Shown in pieces: positions 56,501 to 64,000 of a stretch of 64,000 nt of DNA. A program made the position numbers and the translations under genes. The notes beneath the pieces are model-generated. The model was given only the letters and a program-made list of their open reading frames with translations, made no database searches and was not told where the DNA came from. This DNA comes from Heterohyrax brucei (Eukaryota; Chordata; Mammalia; Hyracoidea; Procaviidae). How positions within the stretch are numbered: position 1 is the stretch's first letter; every line of letters begins with the position of its first letter. The stretch lies in assembly GCA_028571685.1 (NCBI GenBank), contig CM053146.1, positions 109,901,431 to 109,965,430 of the forward strand, given 5' to 3'.

Positions 56501-59500
56501 TAAATATATTGTTTATTCCCCCTTTGTGACAATGTGCAAACCTCACACAAGGAAAAGGTGGTAACCAGTGACTCTTGTCACTCCTGATTCAGGAATCATG
56601 GTTATTAATTGACAGCCATGGGTATTTGTTTGTTTTGTTTTATTTTTTAATCTCATAAAATGATAAGAGCACTGCATTGATAAACCTCACAAGAGGATTT
56701 TTTTTTCCTAAGCTTTACACATTTACCATCTCCTCAGCAATCACATTCCATGGCCCCAGAATCTATTAGCTACCATTCTGAAATTTAAAAGGTCTTTCCT
56801 TAACCCAGAAACGCTGGGGGCGTAGTGGTTAAGTGTTATGGCTGCTAACCAAAAGATCAGAAGTTCAAGTCCACCAAGTGTTCCTTGAAACCTCTGTGGG
56901 CCAGCTGAACGCTGTCCTATAGGGTTGCTGAGTCAAAATCACCTAGACAGCAGTGAGTTTGGGTTTTTTGTTTTTTCTTAACTTGTTTGGATATAATACT
57001 TCCTCTAACTGGCATGAGTCTGTTTGTAGTCTTCAAGTATCCCACTTTCTATGACTACGCGTGTGGTTCACTGAAAAATACTAGTATTTGGTCACAAGCT
57101 ACTACCCTTACCTAGACCCCACTGCCAGTGTTGCATACAATCTGAATATTTCTGATTTTAGAACTGCATCTAGCCCTCAAAGTTTCAGATAAAGGAGTGT
57201 GCACTGTAAAGATTTCTTCTTACATTATGCCTATTTGCAAGCAAAAAGTGAAGAATTTCTCAAAGCAAGAAATTTTGGTAGCTTGTTATACATCACAACT
57301 CATTGTTATTAGTAAAAGAGAAATAAAAATACAAAAAAATATAAAAATAAAAGCAGCCCTCTTTTCCTTAACTTCCTTCAAGTCCATCTCTCAGGCACTA
57401 AATACGGCTGTGGAGGAGGGGGCTGCGGCGCCTGCACAGTGATGGTGTCAAGATACAACCCCCAGACCAAGAAGATCCAGTATCCTTTGCGTGGGCCTGT
57501 GGCTCTGTTCTAGGCACGTCTGGGGAGGGTATGGTGTCCAGCAATTTCTTTATCCATATGTGCTCCATCCCACCTCTCTCCAGGTATCTGTCACTGACAC
57601 TGCCTCCAGGCCTTCTCTCCCTGCAGCTTCTGGGAGTCCAGATCTTCCCCACAGGCCTTTCTCCCATCTCAGTAGATCTGCCTGTGGGCCAGTCTCTCAG
57701 CGCTCTGCTTTCTATTACTGCACAAACATTTTCTCTTCTTTTGAGTAGAATTCAGGATGGGGACTGGATGAGAATGTCTTAATACAAAGAAGCAACGATA
57801 GCTCTGGGGGATTATTAAAGTGCTCTGTTTTAGTCACGTAGTATTGCTCTAACAGAAATATCACAGAGTGGGTGGCTTTAACAAAGGAAGGTGTATCCTT
57901 ACACAGTCCGGTAGGTTTCAAGTCCAAATTCAGGATGTCCTTTCCAGGGGAAGGCTTTCCCCATTATTAGCTCTTGAGAAAAGTCTAGTATTGTCATCAG
58001 TCTTTGTTCAGGGAGCATCTTGGCTCAGGAACATCGGGTCTCAAGTACGTGCTCTTCTCCGGGTGCTGCTTTCTTGACAGTATGAGGTTCTCAATTCTCT
58101 GCTAGCTTCCCTTTCCTGTTATCTCCTGTAGGATGAAAGGATTAAGGGTGGTGCAAGCCATACACCAGGGAAACTCCCCTCACAGTGGAGCAGTGAGGCA
58201 ATCCTATAAAGGGACTTATAGTCCTGCCCTAATCCTTTAACACACAGCATAGGACAATCACAAAATGGAGGACAATCATAAAATATTGGCAATCATGGCC
58301 CATCCACATGACTTACACATATTTTGGGGGGGACACAGTTCAATCCATGACATGTTCCATAAACATTAAGATGAGTTGTTTTTCTGGCAGAGCTAAATGA
58401 GACCTTGAATCATAATATAGGCTTTATTCACCTATGAATAGAGCCAGCATCAGCTTCATCTGAAAACGTAAAGGTGCTCACTGACTGAATGTCAATGAAG
58501 GAGGAAGAGTCTGGGATGACCCCCACGTTTTCATCTTGGGGGACTGGGTGAATGGTTCACAAATTAGGGCACTTGGATTAGCAGGAGCAGAGAAGAGGCA
58601 ATAGTAAGTTTAGCCTTGGACACACTGCACTCGGGACGACTACGAGACCTCTAAAAGTAATTGACAACCATCTTGATCCATAGGTCTGTCACAGAGAAGT
58701 CCCACCTGTAGTCACAATTTATTGGAAATTATCAACATAGATCTTAAACACGATAAAAGTAGTTAACATCTACTGACTGTTTCTTGTGTCCCAAGCGTTG
58801 CTCAAAGGAGCTTATATATATTATTGTACTTAGTCTTCAAAAGAATTTTGAGACAGGCATTACTATCACTCTCATTTAAAAGAAGAGGAACCTGAGACAA
58901 CCAGAATTAAGTAACTTGTCCAAGATCTTACGGGCCAGTCAACTGCAAAACCAGGATCTCAGCCCAGGTGGTCTGGAAGGTAGCAGGAGCTATAGGAGAG
59001 CTGGTGTGCACAGGAACTGTAGAACTACACTAGAGAAAGAAAGAAGCACCCACAAAAGAGACCACAGGGAGTAGCCAGAATGGAAGGGGAGACACCAGAG
59101 ACTAGAAAGTCTAAGAAAGTAGCAGCAGTCAACAGTATGAGATATAAGGGAGTGGCCCAGTGCCGCTAGATTGCTCCCAGAGCAATGCCGGCAGGGTGAT
59201 GTGTTGGAAGGTGGAACACCGCTCTGTGTAGGGGTGCTGGGCAGGCAGGTGTGTGGAGACAGCAAGTGGGGGACAGCTCTTAGAAAAGACTGTTAGGGAA
59301 AAAACGGTGGGCCAGTAAATGGAGAGAGACATGGGTTTGGGGTGTTCGTTTTATTCTTTTTTAGCACTGGAACTTATTTCTTGGCTAAGGGAAATGAGAC
59401 TAGAAAGGAAAAGGTTAGAAAGACAATCGATGGTAGGACAAGTTTCTCTGGAGGCAAGAGTAGATGGGATCCAGAGCACAGGAGCAGAGGAAGAAAGACT

Positions 59501-60128
59501 CCTCACAGAAGGGAGATGAGACTGATCGCAGTCATCGATGAGTTGTGGCAGACTGAGGATTTGAGGGAGTCCATGTCTCTGTGTCCTGGATGAGGCATAA
59601 GGTTAAGGGTGAAGACAAGCAGTGAACACTGAAAGAAGGATATCCAGGACCAAATGGGAAGCTGCTGTCCAAAAGCAGGATGAGAGGCAGAAAGAGACAA
59701 GAACTGAAGGAAGGGGCACAGGGAACCCAGAGGAGAAAGGGAGAGTGTGCTGTCACATTGAAGGAATTGCAACTAATGCCACAAAACAGTATGTGTATAA
59801 ATATTTTGTATGAGAAATTAACTTGAACTGTAAAGTTTCACCTAAAGACCAAAAAAAGAGTCACTGAGAGAAAAAGGAAAGGGAGGTAAGATCAAGAGGA
59901 AGCAAACCACAATAGGGAAGGAACTGGAGGACACAAAAAACAAAAACTTGACAGTTGCATGATGATCTTGCTCTGTTCAGCAAGCTCTCTCCCAAGTCCC
60001 CTGCATAGTCACCTGAGTGGCTTCTGAACAGGTGATTCAAAGGGCTGGTGAAACCAAAAGCAGGAATCTGTGTCTTCTTCAAATATATATATATATACAT
60101 ACATACACACATATATACATATGCCAGC

Positions 60129-60167
<39 letters not shown>

Positions 60168-61462
60168 CTCCTTTCTCCTCTGGGTTCCCTGTGCCCCTTC
60201 CATCAGTTCTTCTCTCTTTCTGCCTCTCATCCTGTTTTTGGACAGCAGCTTCCTATTTGGTCTTGGATATTACTCTTTCAATGTTCACTGCTTATGTTCA
60301 GTCTTAATCTTATGCCTCATCTAGGACATAGAGATATGGACTCCTTCAATTCCTCAGTCTGCCATAACTCATCGATGGTTGAAATAAGTCTCACGTCCAT
60401 TCTGTGAGGAGTCCTTCTTCCTCCTCTCCTGTGCTCTGGATCTCATCAAGTCGAATCTGACTCATAGAGACAATGTAGAACAGATAGAACTGCCCCCATA
60501 GGATTTCCAAAGAGTAGCTGGTGAATTTGAACTGCCAAGCTTTTTGTTAGCAGCCATAGCTTTTAACCACTAAGCCACCAGGTTTTCCCTCTTCTTCAGA
60601 AGGCCAAGATAGCACTTATATTCTAAGCCTGTGTAGGAGACAAAATGATGTATTCCCTGGGAGTGAGACAAATTCCTGCTCCTGAAAAGAGAATGAGACT
60701 TAGCCTGGATGGGAATAAAAAGACCCCATTTGACTGATGAGGTCTGGACCCCATTCTCAACCAATGAGATGAGAACTTTGTGCCGGCCAAGTCTGCTGTG
60801 TCACTAAAATAGACTCAAGAGTGGGAGAGATAGTCAAGACAAGGGAATAAAGCAATGGCTCAAACCTGGTTGTATGTTGGAATCACCTGGAGAGCTTTAA
60901 AAAAATTATTAACTGATCCCACCCCCAGAAGTTAGGAGGACAATTGACAGGACATCAGTTTTCAGTTTTAAGTGGGCTAAAGTACAACCAGAGTATTTAC
61001 ATTTTGAAAATCTCCACACAGGGCTAAAATACTCCATGAAGATTTCCTTGAGATGAGTAAAAGGCTTTCTTTCTCCAAAACGAAGGAGAAGAATAGAGAG
61101 TGGTGGCCTCTTGGGAGTCCTACACAAATGGCTTCATTATTCTCTGTTTTTCATTTCCCTCTACTATTCTGTACAAGCCAGATGTAACTCTTTCCATGGG
61201 TATGTCCAGAAATGTATAATACTGTGTCTAGCTTTTTCTGTATTCTTGGGCAGATATAGCCTAATGATTCTCCCGCACTATGGATGACTCCCCAGATTAT
61301 GTTACCCACTTCCCTGGATTCCAGTGTGTTCTCTTTACATAATTCCATCACAGCCATTATCCAGCTACAGCTTGCCTGGTGCCCATCTGCTCTCTGTATG
61401 GAGCCGCTGTCACTACAGTAGAAGGTGTTGGAAGCATCAAAACAAGAATTCACCCCGTGCAA
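49409..61462 (+). CDS. AOX4: Aldehyde oxidase AOX4-like gene, first four coding exons (partial)
   Basis: Exons 49409-49462, 51316-51373, 57395-57479 and 61354-61462 encode the N-terminal domain that holds one [2Fe-2S] cluster, which passes electrons between the Moco and FAD centres of the cytosolic enzyme. The start [18 protein letters not shown] fits AOX4 best. Exon 3 carries the cluster ligands in [14 protein letters not shown], and exon 4 continues [20 protein letters not shown] followed by [16 protein letters not shown]. The second cluster, FAD and Moco domains lie beyond the window. The 3' end of exon 2 is degenerate: the conserved LTG preceding TKYGCG is not encoded in frame and the expected donor is absent. 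A cryptic GT keeps the frame but deletes this part. Functional status is doubtful. Confidence 0.82.
49521..49550. repeat. TA microsatellite
   Basis: Alternating TA run with interspersed CA, in AOX4 intron 1. Confidence 0.85.
49976..50138 (-). mobile_element. RTE LINE 3' end fragment, reverse strand
   Basis: gtcatcgctgggtgtcatca, cccaacagaatgaaccttgg and gttgcagccgctacgtcaat align with the complement of the RTE 3' end. Confidence 0.65.
50139..50280 (-). mobile_element. AfroSINE, left of an inverted pair
   Basis: Reverse-strand copy, gtcatcgagtcaattctgat to ctactatgccaacagggttt. It abuts a sense copy. Confidence 0.85.
50281..50468 (+). mobile_element. AfroSINE, right of an inverted pair
   Basis: Sense copy of the long subfamily (agatgtggcagtcttcttct block), with a T-rich tail. 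It abuts the preceding reverse copy head to head. Confidence 0.85.
50525..50570. repeat. GT microsatellite
   Basis: About 16 GT units followed by an imperfect continuation. Confidence 0.92.
50571..51315. other. AOX4 intron 1, unassigned
   Basis: No recognised repeat. The part 50690-50960 is richer in GC. Confidence 0.4.
51316..51373 (+). CDS. AOX4: AOX4 exon 2 with degenerate 3' end
   Basis: Acceptor ctgcag|gtt is normal. The frame reads [19 protein letters not shown], as expected for this exon. Relatives then continue with about five residues ending LTG and a donor after a single G. Here the next codons run CGT ATC CTT TGA, and the expected donor position (after tgactg near 51387) is ct, not gt. 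Using the GT at 51374 ends the exon with one base, which happens to join in phase with exon 3 (giving Arg-Thr-Lys-Tyr) but drops the LTG. Confidence 0.78.
51374..52445. other. AOX4 intron 2, unassigned
   Basis: No exon or repeat family was recognised. Confidence 0.4.
52446..52602 (-). mobile_element. AfroSINE
   Basis: Reverse-strand full-length copy: ccccactgtcaccaagtcaa, agaactgccccatagagttt, and gcgctaaccactgtggaacc. Confidence 0.87.
52671..52826 (-). mobile_element. AfroSINE
   Basis: Reverse-strand full-length copy, same orientation as the previous one: cactcactgttatcaagttc to cttaaccactacaccaccca. Confidence 0.87.
52827..53300. other. AOX4 intron 2, unassigned C/T-rich DNA
   Basis: Nothing recognised, though the composition is reminiscent of old LINE sequence. 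Confidence 0.35.
53301..53469 (+). mobile_element. AfroSINE
   Basis: Sense copy, atgagcctttgtggtgcagg to aaacagctcgatggcaaaga with a TTTTG tail. Confidence 0.87.
53484..53690 (+). mobile_element. AfroSINE, long subfamily
   Basis: Sense copy, 14 bp after the previous one. It carries the extra middle block (gagaaagatctgaagatcct) and ends with cctagcgacaacaa. Confidence 0.8.
53808..53926 (+). repeat. Unnamed repeat shared with the composite SINE at 55.9 kb
   Basis: gatgaacagccagccaagca through gattcccatggccccttg aligns with 55858-55980. It occurs here without the tRNA-Gly-like head. Confidence 0.6.
53921..53978 (-). mobile_element. Short SINE/RTE 3'-end insertion
   Basis: ccaagtgctgtcgagtcgga followed by tccgactcatggtgatccta is a 3'-end-only fragment. 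Flanks ccccttgccaag and ccccttccaag look like an imperfect target-site duplication. Confidence 0.6.
53979..55189. other. AOX4 intron 2, unassigned
   Basis: Holds a short (ttttc)n run at about 54026-54048. The rest has no family I can name. Confidence 0.4.
55190..55325. mobile_element. Ancient DNA-transposon-like fragment
   Basis: gggttgtcaaatttaacaaa through ctgaaattcagctttaacta resembles a mammal-wide palindromic nonautonomous DNA transposon. The name is uncertain. Confidence 0.4.
55670..56145 (+). mobile_element. Composite SINE: tRNA-Gly-like head, unique block, RTE-like ends
   Basis: The head (55675-55743) folds like tRNA-Gly. The body includes a block shared with 53808-53926, then agactaagacagaggaggaa as in the RTE 5' UTR (compare 31211-31235). 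The 3' end, catgagtcagaggccaactc then aatagcagctgaca, is shared with RTE and AfroSINE 3' ends. The order suggests a SINE built from a tRNA gene and an internally deleted RTE. Confidence 0.6.
55675..55743 (+). pseudogene. tRNA-Gly(CCC)-like pseudogene (SINE head)
   Basis: The 7-bp acceptor stem still pairs (acattgg with tcaatgt, one G-T). Box A (tggctcagcgg) and box B (gtttgattccc) are recognisable, and the anticodon loop reads ctcccat (CCC). The anticodon stem no longer pairs properly. It belongs to a SINE, so it is not a functional tRNA gene. Confidence 0.65.
56146..56803. other. AOX4 intron 2, unassigned
   Basis: No repeat family or exon was recognised. Confidence 0.4.
56804..56977 (+). 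mobile_element. AfroSINE, full length
   Basis: Sense copy starting cccagaaacgctgggggcgt, ending aatcacctagacagcagtga with a T tail. It lies about 420 bp before AOX4 exon 3. Confidence 0.87.
57395..57479 (+). CDS. AOX4: AOX4 exon 3, [2Fe-2S] ligand exon
   Basis: The exon is 85 nt: two bases, 27 codons, two bases. Acceptor tctctcag|gc and donor atcca|gtatcc. It encodes [20 protein letters not shown] then NPQTKKI. The three cysteines of CGGGGCGAC are cluster ligands of the plant-ferredoxin-like domain. A conserved fourth cysteine comes from exon 4 (ATAC). The first codon is split with exon 2; relatives have Gly there, but joining to the cryptic exon 2 donor would give Arg. Confidence 0.92.
57836..58352 (-). 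mobile_element. MaLR-like solo LTR, complete
   Basis: Reads tgttttagtcacgtagtatt to acacagttcaatccatgaca, TG...CA. Flanking tgctc (57831-57835) and tgttc (58353-58357) match at four of five bases. It is the most complete of the three antisense copies. Confidence 0.75.
58353..58764. other. AOX4 intron 3, possible ancient repeat
   Basis: The part 58480-58650 (tgggatgacccccacgtttt) looks like an old mammalian repeat I cannot name. Confidence 0.35.
58765..58978 (-). mobile_element. MIR SINE
   Basis: Reverse copy: acatctactgactgtttctt, attactatcactctcattta, aattaagtaacttgtccaag, and aaaaccaggatctcagccca. Confidence 0.75.
59463..59856 (+). mobile_element. L1 3' UTR, left arm of an inverted repeat
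   Basis: Afrotherian L1 3' UTR ending tgtaaagtttcacctaaaga and a short A run. Bases 59463-59744 are complementary to 60165-60447. Confidence 0.7.
60081..60164. repeat. TA/CA microsatellite
   Basis: Long alternating (ta)n with interspersed (ca) steps, adjoining the right arm of the L1 inverted repeat. Confidence 0.92.
60165..60447 (-). mobile_element. L1 3' UTR, right arm of an inverted repeat
   Basis: Reverse complement of 59463-59744 at about 90 percent by eye: for example ctctgggttccctgtgcccc here and its complement near 59714-59735. The 3' end of the L1 is missing, replaced by the TA tract. Confidence 0.75.
60445..60588 (-). mobile_element. AfroSINE
   Basis: Reverse-strand copy: catcaagtcgaatctgactc, gaactgcccccataggattt, and ttttaaccactaagccacca. 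Confidence 0.87.
60850..60925 (+). mobile_element. MER5A-like hAT fragment
   Basis: atggctcaaacctggttgta, then ggaatcacctggagagcttt and aactgatcccacccccagaa follow the MER5A consensus order. Confidence 0.65.
61354..61462 (+). CDS. AOX4: AOX4 exon 4
   Basis: The exon is 109 nt: one base plus 36 codons. Acceptor catcacag|cc and donor gtgcaa|gtaaga. It encodes [20 protein letters not shown] then [16 protein letters not shown]. It supplies the fourth cysteine of the first iron-sulfur cluster and leads to the conserved HPVQERIAKCHG junction, whose next exon is outside the window. Confidence 0.94.
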
Positions 61463-61589
61463 GTAAGAGTACAATACAACTGGGGGCAAGTGTTAGTTTA
61501 GGCATCCCACAGATTCTAATGTGCTCCAGTTAGGTAACTGACTTTGAAATCCTTTATGCTTTTCAATTCTTATTTTGTGAGATTTGATG

Positions 61590-64000
61590 CTTCAGAGACT
61601 GGGATTTTTCAGAAATCCAGGTGAAAGCCAAGATTTTATTGTACAAAGTATGAATCTAGGAAAATTGAAAATCATCAAAAATGAAATGAAACTCATAAAC
61701 ATCAACATCCTAGACATTAGTGAGCTGAAATGGACTTGTTTTGGCAGTTTTCAACCTGGCAATCATATGGTCTCCTCTGCTGGGAACAAAAACCTGAAAA
61801 GGAATGGTGTATTATTCATCATCAAAAAGAATATTTCAATATCTGTCCTGAAATACAATGCTGTCAGCAATAGGACAGTATCCATGAAGCTACAAGGAGA
61901 GCCAGTTAATGCTATTATTATTCAAATTTATGCACCAAACACTAAGGCCAAAGTGAAGAGACTGAAGATGTTAACCAGCTTCTGCCATCTGAGATTGATA
62001 AAACAAGCAGTCAGGATGGTGACTGGAATGCAAAAGCTGGAAACAAAGAGGGGTCAGTAGTTGGAAAATACAGCCTTGGTGATAGAAACTATGCCAGAGA
62101 TCACACGATAGAATTTTGCAAGACTACTGACTTCTTCACTGCAAATACCTTTTTAACCAACACAAGCAGCAACTCACCAGGTAGAATACCCAGGAACTAA
62201 ATCAATTACATCTGTGGAAAAAGATGACGGAAAAGCTCCACATCAACAGTCAGAAGAAAACCAGGTGCTGACTGTGGCACAGATCATCAACTGCTCATAT
62301 GCAAATTCAAGTTGAAACTAAAGACAATTAGAACAATTCCACACGCCAAAGTATAACCTTGAGTATATCCCTCCTGAGTTTAAAGACCATCTCAAGAACA
62401 GATCTGTTGACCACTAAACACCAAAGATCAACAAATTGTGGAATGACATCAAAGACACCATCCATGAAGACAGAAAGAGGTCATTAAAAAGACAGAAAAG
62501 AAAGAAAATACCAAACTGAATGTCAGAAGAGCCTCTGAAACTTACTCTCGAATGTTAAGTAGATAAAGTAAAAGAAAGGAATGGCGAAGTAAAAGACCTA
62601 TGCAGAAGATTTTAAAGAGCAGCTCAAGAAGGCAGAGGAAGTATTATAATGGCATGTGCAAACAGCTGGAAATGGAGAACCAGAAGGGAAGGACATATTC
62701 TGCATTTCTCAAGCTGAAAGAACTAAAGAAAAAATTCAACTCTCGAGTTGCAATAGTGAAGGATTCTACAGGGAAGATATTAAATGACTCAGGGAGCATC
62801 AAAAAAGGATGGACGGAATACACAGACTCATTATACCAGAAAGAAATGGTCAATGTTCAGCCATTTGTAGAGGTAGCATGTGATCAGGAACCAGTGGTAC
62901 TGAAGGAAAAAGTCAATGCTGCATTGAAAACACTGACTAAAAGTCTCCAGGAATTCATGGAATATCAGTAGAGATATTTCAACAAAAAGATCCAGTGTTG
63001 GAAGTGTTCAGTTGTCTATGCCAAGAAACTTGGAGGACAGCTACCTGGACAACCAACTAGAAGAGACCCATATTTATGCCCATTCCAAAGAAAGATGACC
63101 CAATCAAATGTGGAAATTAGTGGACAATATTGTTAATATCACACACAAGTAAAATTCTGCCCAAGATCATTCAAAGTGAATGCAACTGTATATTGACAAG
63201 GAACTGCCAGAAATTCAAGCTGGATTTAGAAGAGGGCATGGAACTAGGGATGTCATTGCTGATATCAGATGGATCTTGGATGAAAGCAGAAAATACCAGA
63301 AAGATATTTAACTGTGTTTCATTGACTATGCAAAGGCATTCAACTGAGTGGATCAGAATAAATTATGGCCAACATTATGGAGAATGGAAATTCCAGAACA
63401 CTTCACAGTCACGTGAACAGAACAAGGGGACGTTGCGTGGTTTAAAGTCAGGAAACGTACGTGTTGGGGTTATAGGCTTTCACCATACCTTTTCAATCTG
63501 TATACTCAGCAAGTAATCCAAGAAGCTGGATTATATGAAGAAGAATGAGGTATCAGGATTGGAGGACGACTCATTAACAACCTGCATTATGTAGATAATA
63601 CCACCTCACTTGCTGAAAGTGAAGAAGATTTGAAACCCTTAGTGATGAAGATCAAGGACAATAGCCTTCAGTATGGATCGCACCTCAACATCAAGAAAAC
63701 GAAAATCCTCACAAATGGATCAGTAAGCAACATCATCACAAATGGAGAAAGGATTGAGGTTGTCAAAGATTTCATTTTAGTTGGGTCCACAATCAACATC
63801 CATGGAAGCAGCAGTCAAGAAATCAAAAGACACACTGCACTGGGAAAATCTGCTGCAGAGAATCTCTTCGAAATAATGAAAAGCAAAGATGTCACCTTGA
63901 AGCCTAAAGTGTGTCTGACTCAACCCATGGTATTTTCAATCACATCATACTCATGTGAAAGCTGGATAACGAACAAAGAAGACAAAAGAAAAATTGATGC
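61590..64000 (+). mobile_element. RTE/BovB-like LINE, 5'-truncated, runs off the window
   Basis: Colinear with the 31.1-34.3 kb copy from the endonuclease region (aagtatgaatctaggaaaat) to the region upstream of the 3' end. Open pieces at 61584-62060, 62600-62971 and 63130-63516 are separated by frameshifts. The GDWN motif survives but in a different frame. The reverse transcriptase block reads FIDYAKAFN then stop, and YADD-type reads YVDN, so it is inactive. It lies in AOX4 intron 4. Confidence 0.85.

Noticed and set aside
60048-60407. 119-codon open frame similar to a minus-strand frame at 59503-59772
   Set aside because: The similarity is caused by the L1 inverted repeat; both are translations of non-coding 3' UTR plus a TA tract.
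1-64000. CRISPR arrays, operons, prokaryotic defence or mobile systems
   Set aside because: Composition, introns and repeat content are mammalian throughout; no regularly spaced repeats or compact gene arrays occur.

Overview
The window looks like nuclear DNA of an afrotherian mammal, most likely a paenungulate such as an elephant. It is saturated with AfroSINE-type elements (about 35 copies or fragments), carries several RTE/BovB-like LINE copies and a lineage-type L1 3' UTR, and also has the usual mammalian fossils (MIR, L2, MER5, old L1). The species call is an inference from repeat content.

The genes are two neighbouring aldehyde oxidase (AOX) genes on the + strand, both cut by the window ends. 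The left one (2320-27894, poly(A) signal near 28422) is represented by its last nine coding exons, equivalent to exons 27-35 of a 35-exon AOX gene, and covers the C-terminal molybdenum-cofactor domain. Its peptide most resembles the rodent AOX3 (AOH1) paralogue as I remember it. The right one (ATG at 49409) is represented by its first four coding exons, covering the N-terminal [2Fe-2S] domain, and most resembles AOX4. This matches the rodent order AOX1-AOX3-AOX4-AOX3L1. About 21 kb of repeat-rich intergenic DNA separates them, and a TATA-like element lies about 140 bp upstream of the AOX4 ATG. Both would be cytosolic molybdo-flavoenzymes oxidising aldehydes and N-heterocycles.

The main finding is that both genes carry lesions. 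In AOX3 the invariant catalytic glutamate of the GLGE motif reads lysine, and the terminal exon has CG where the AG acceptor should be, although all nine exons remain open and in phase. In AOX4 the end of exon 2, which should encode the conserved LTG before TKYGCG, is scrambled and lacks the expected donor. The nearest GT would splice in frame but delete that segment. This fits recent or ongoing loss of AOX paralogues, as known in other mammals.

Repeat layout: introns of AOX3 (1-28 kb) hold old L1 with a younger L1 inserted, an LTR nested inside another LTR of the same family, an ERV-type LTR, an L1 3' end and scattered SINEs. The intergenic region (28-49 kb) holds a near full-length dead RTE LINE (31.1-34.3 kb), RTE 3' ends, L2, many SINEs and an unresolved 43-48 kb block flanked by related 145-bp segments. 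AOX4 introns (49-61 kb) hold dense SINEs, a tRNA-Gly-headed composite SINE, another solo LTR and a large L1 inverted repeat around an AT microsatellite. A second degenerate RTE LINE runs off the right end.

I found no CRISPR array, operon or other prokaryotic-type system, and no intact gene besides the AOX exons. Nearly all other open reading frames are chance or repeat-derived.
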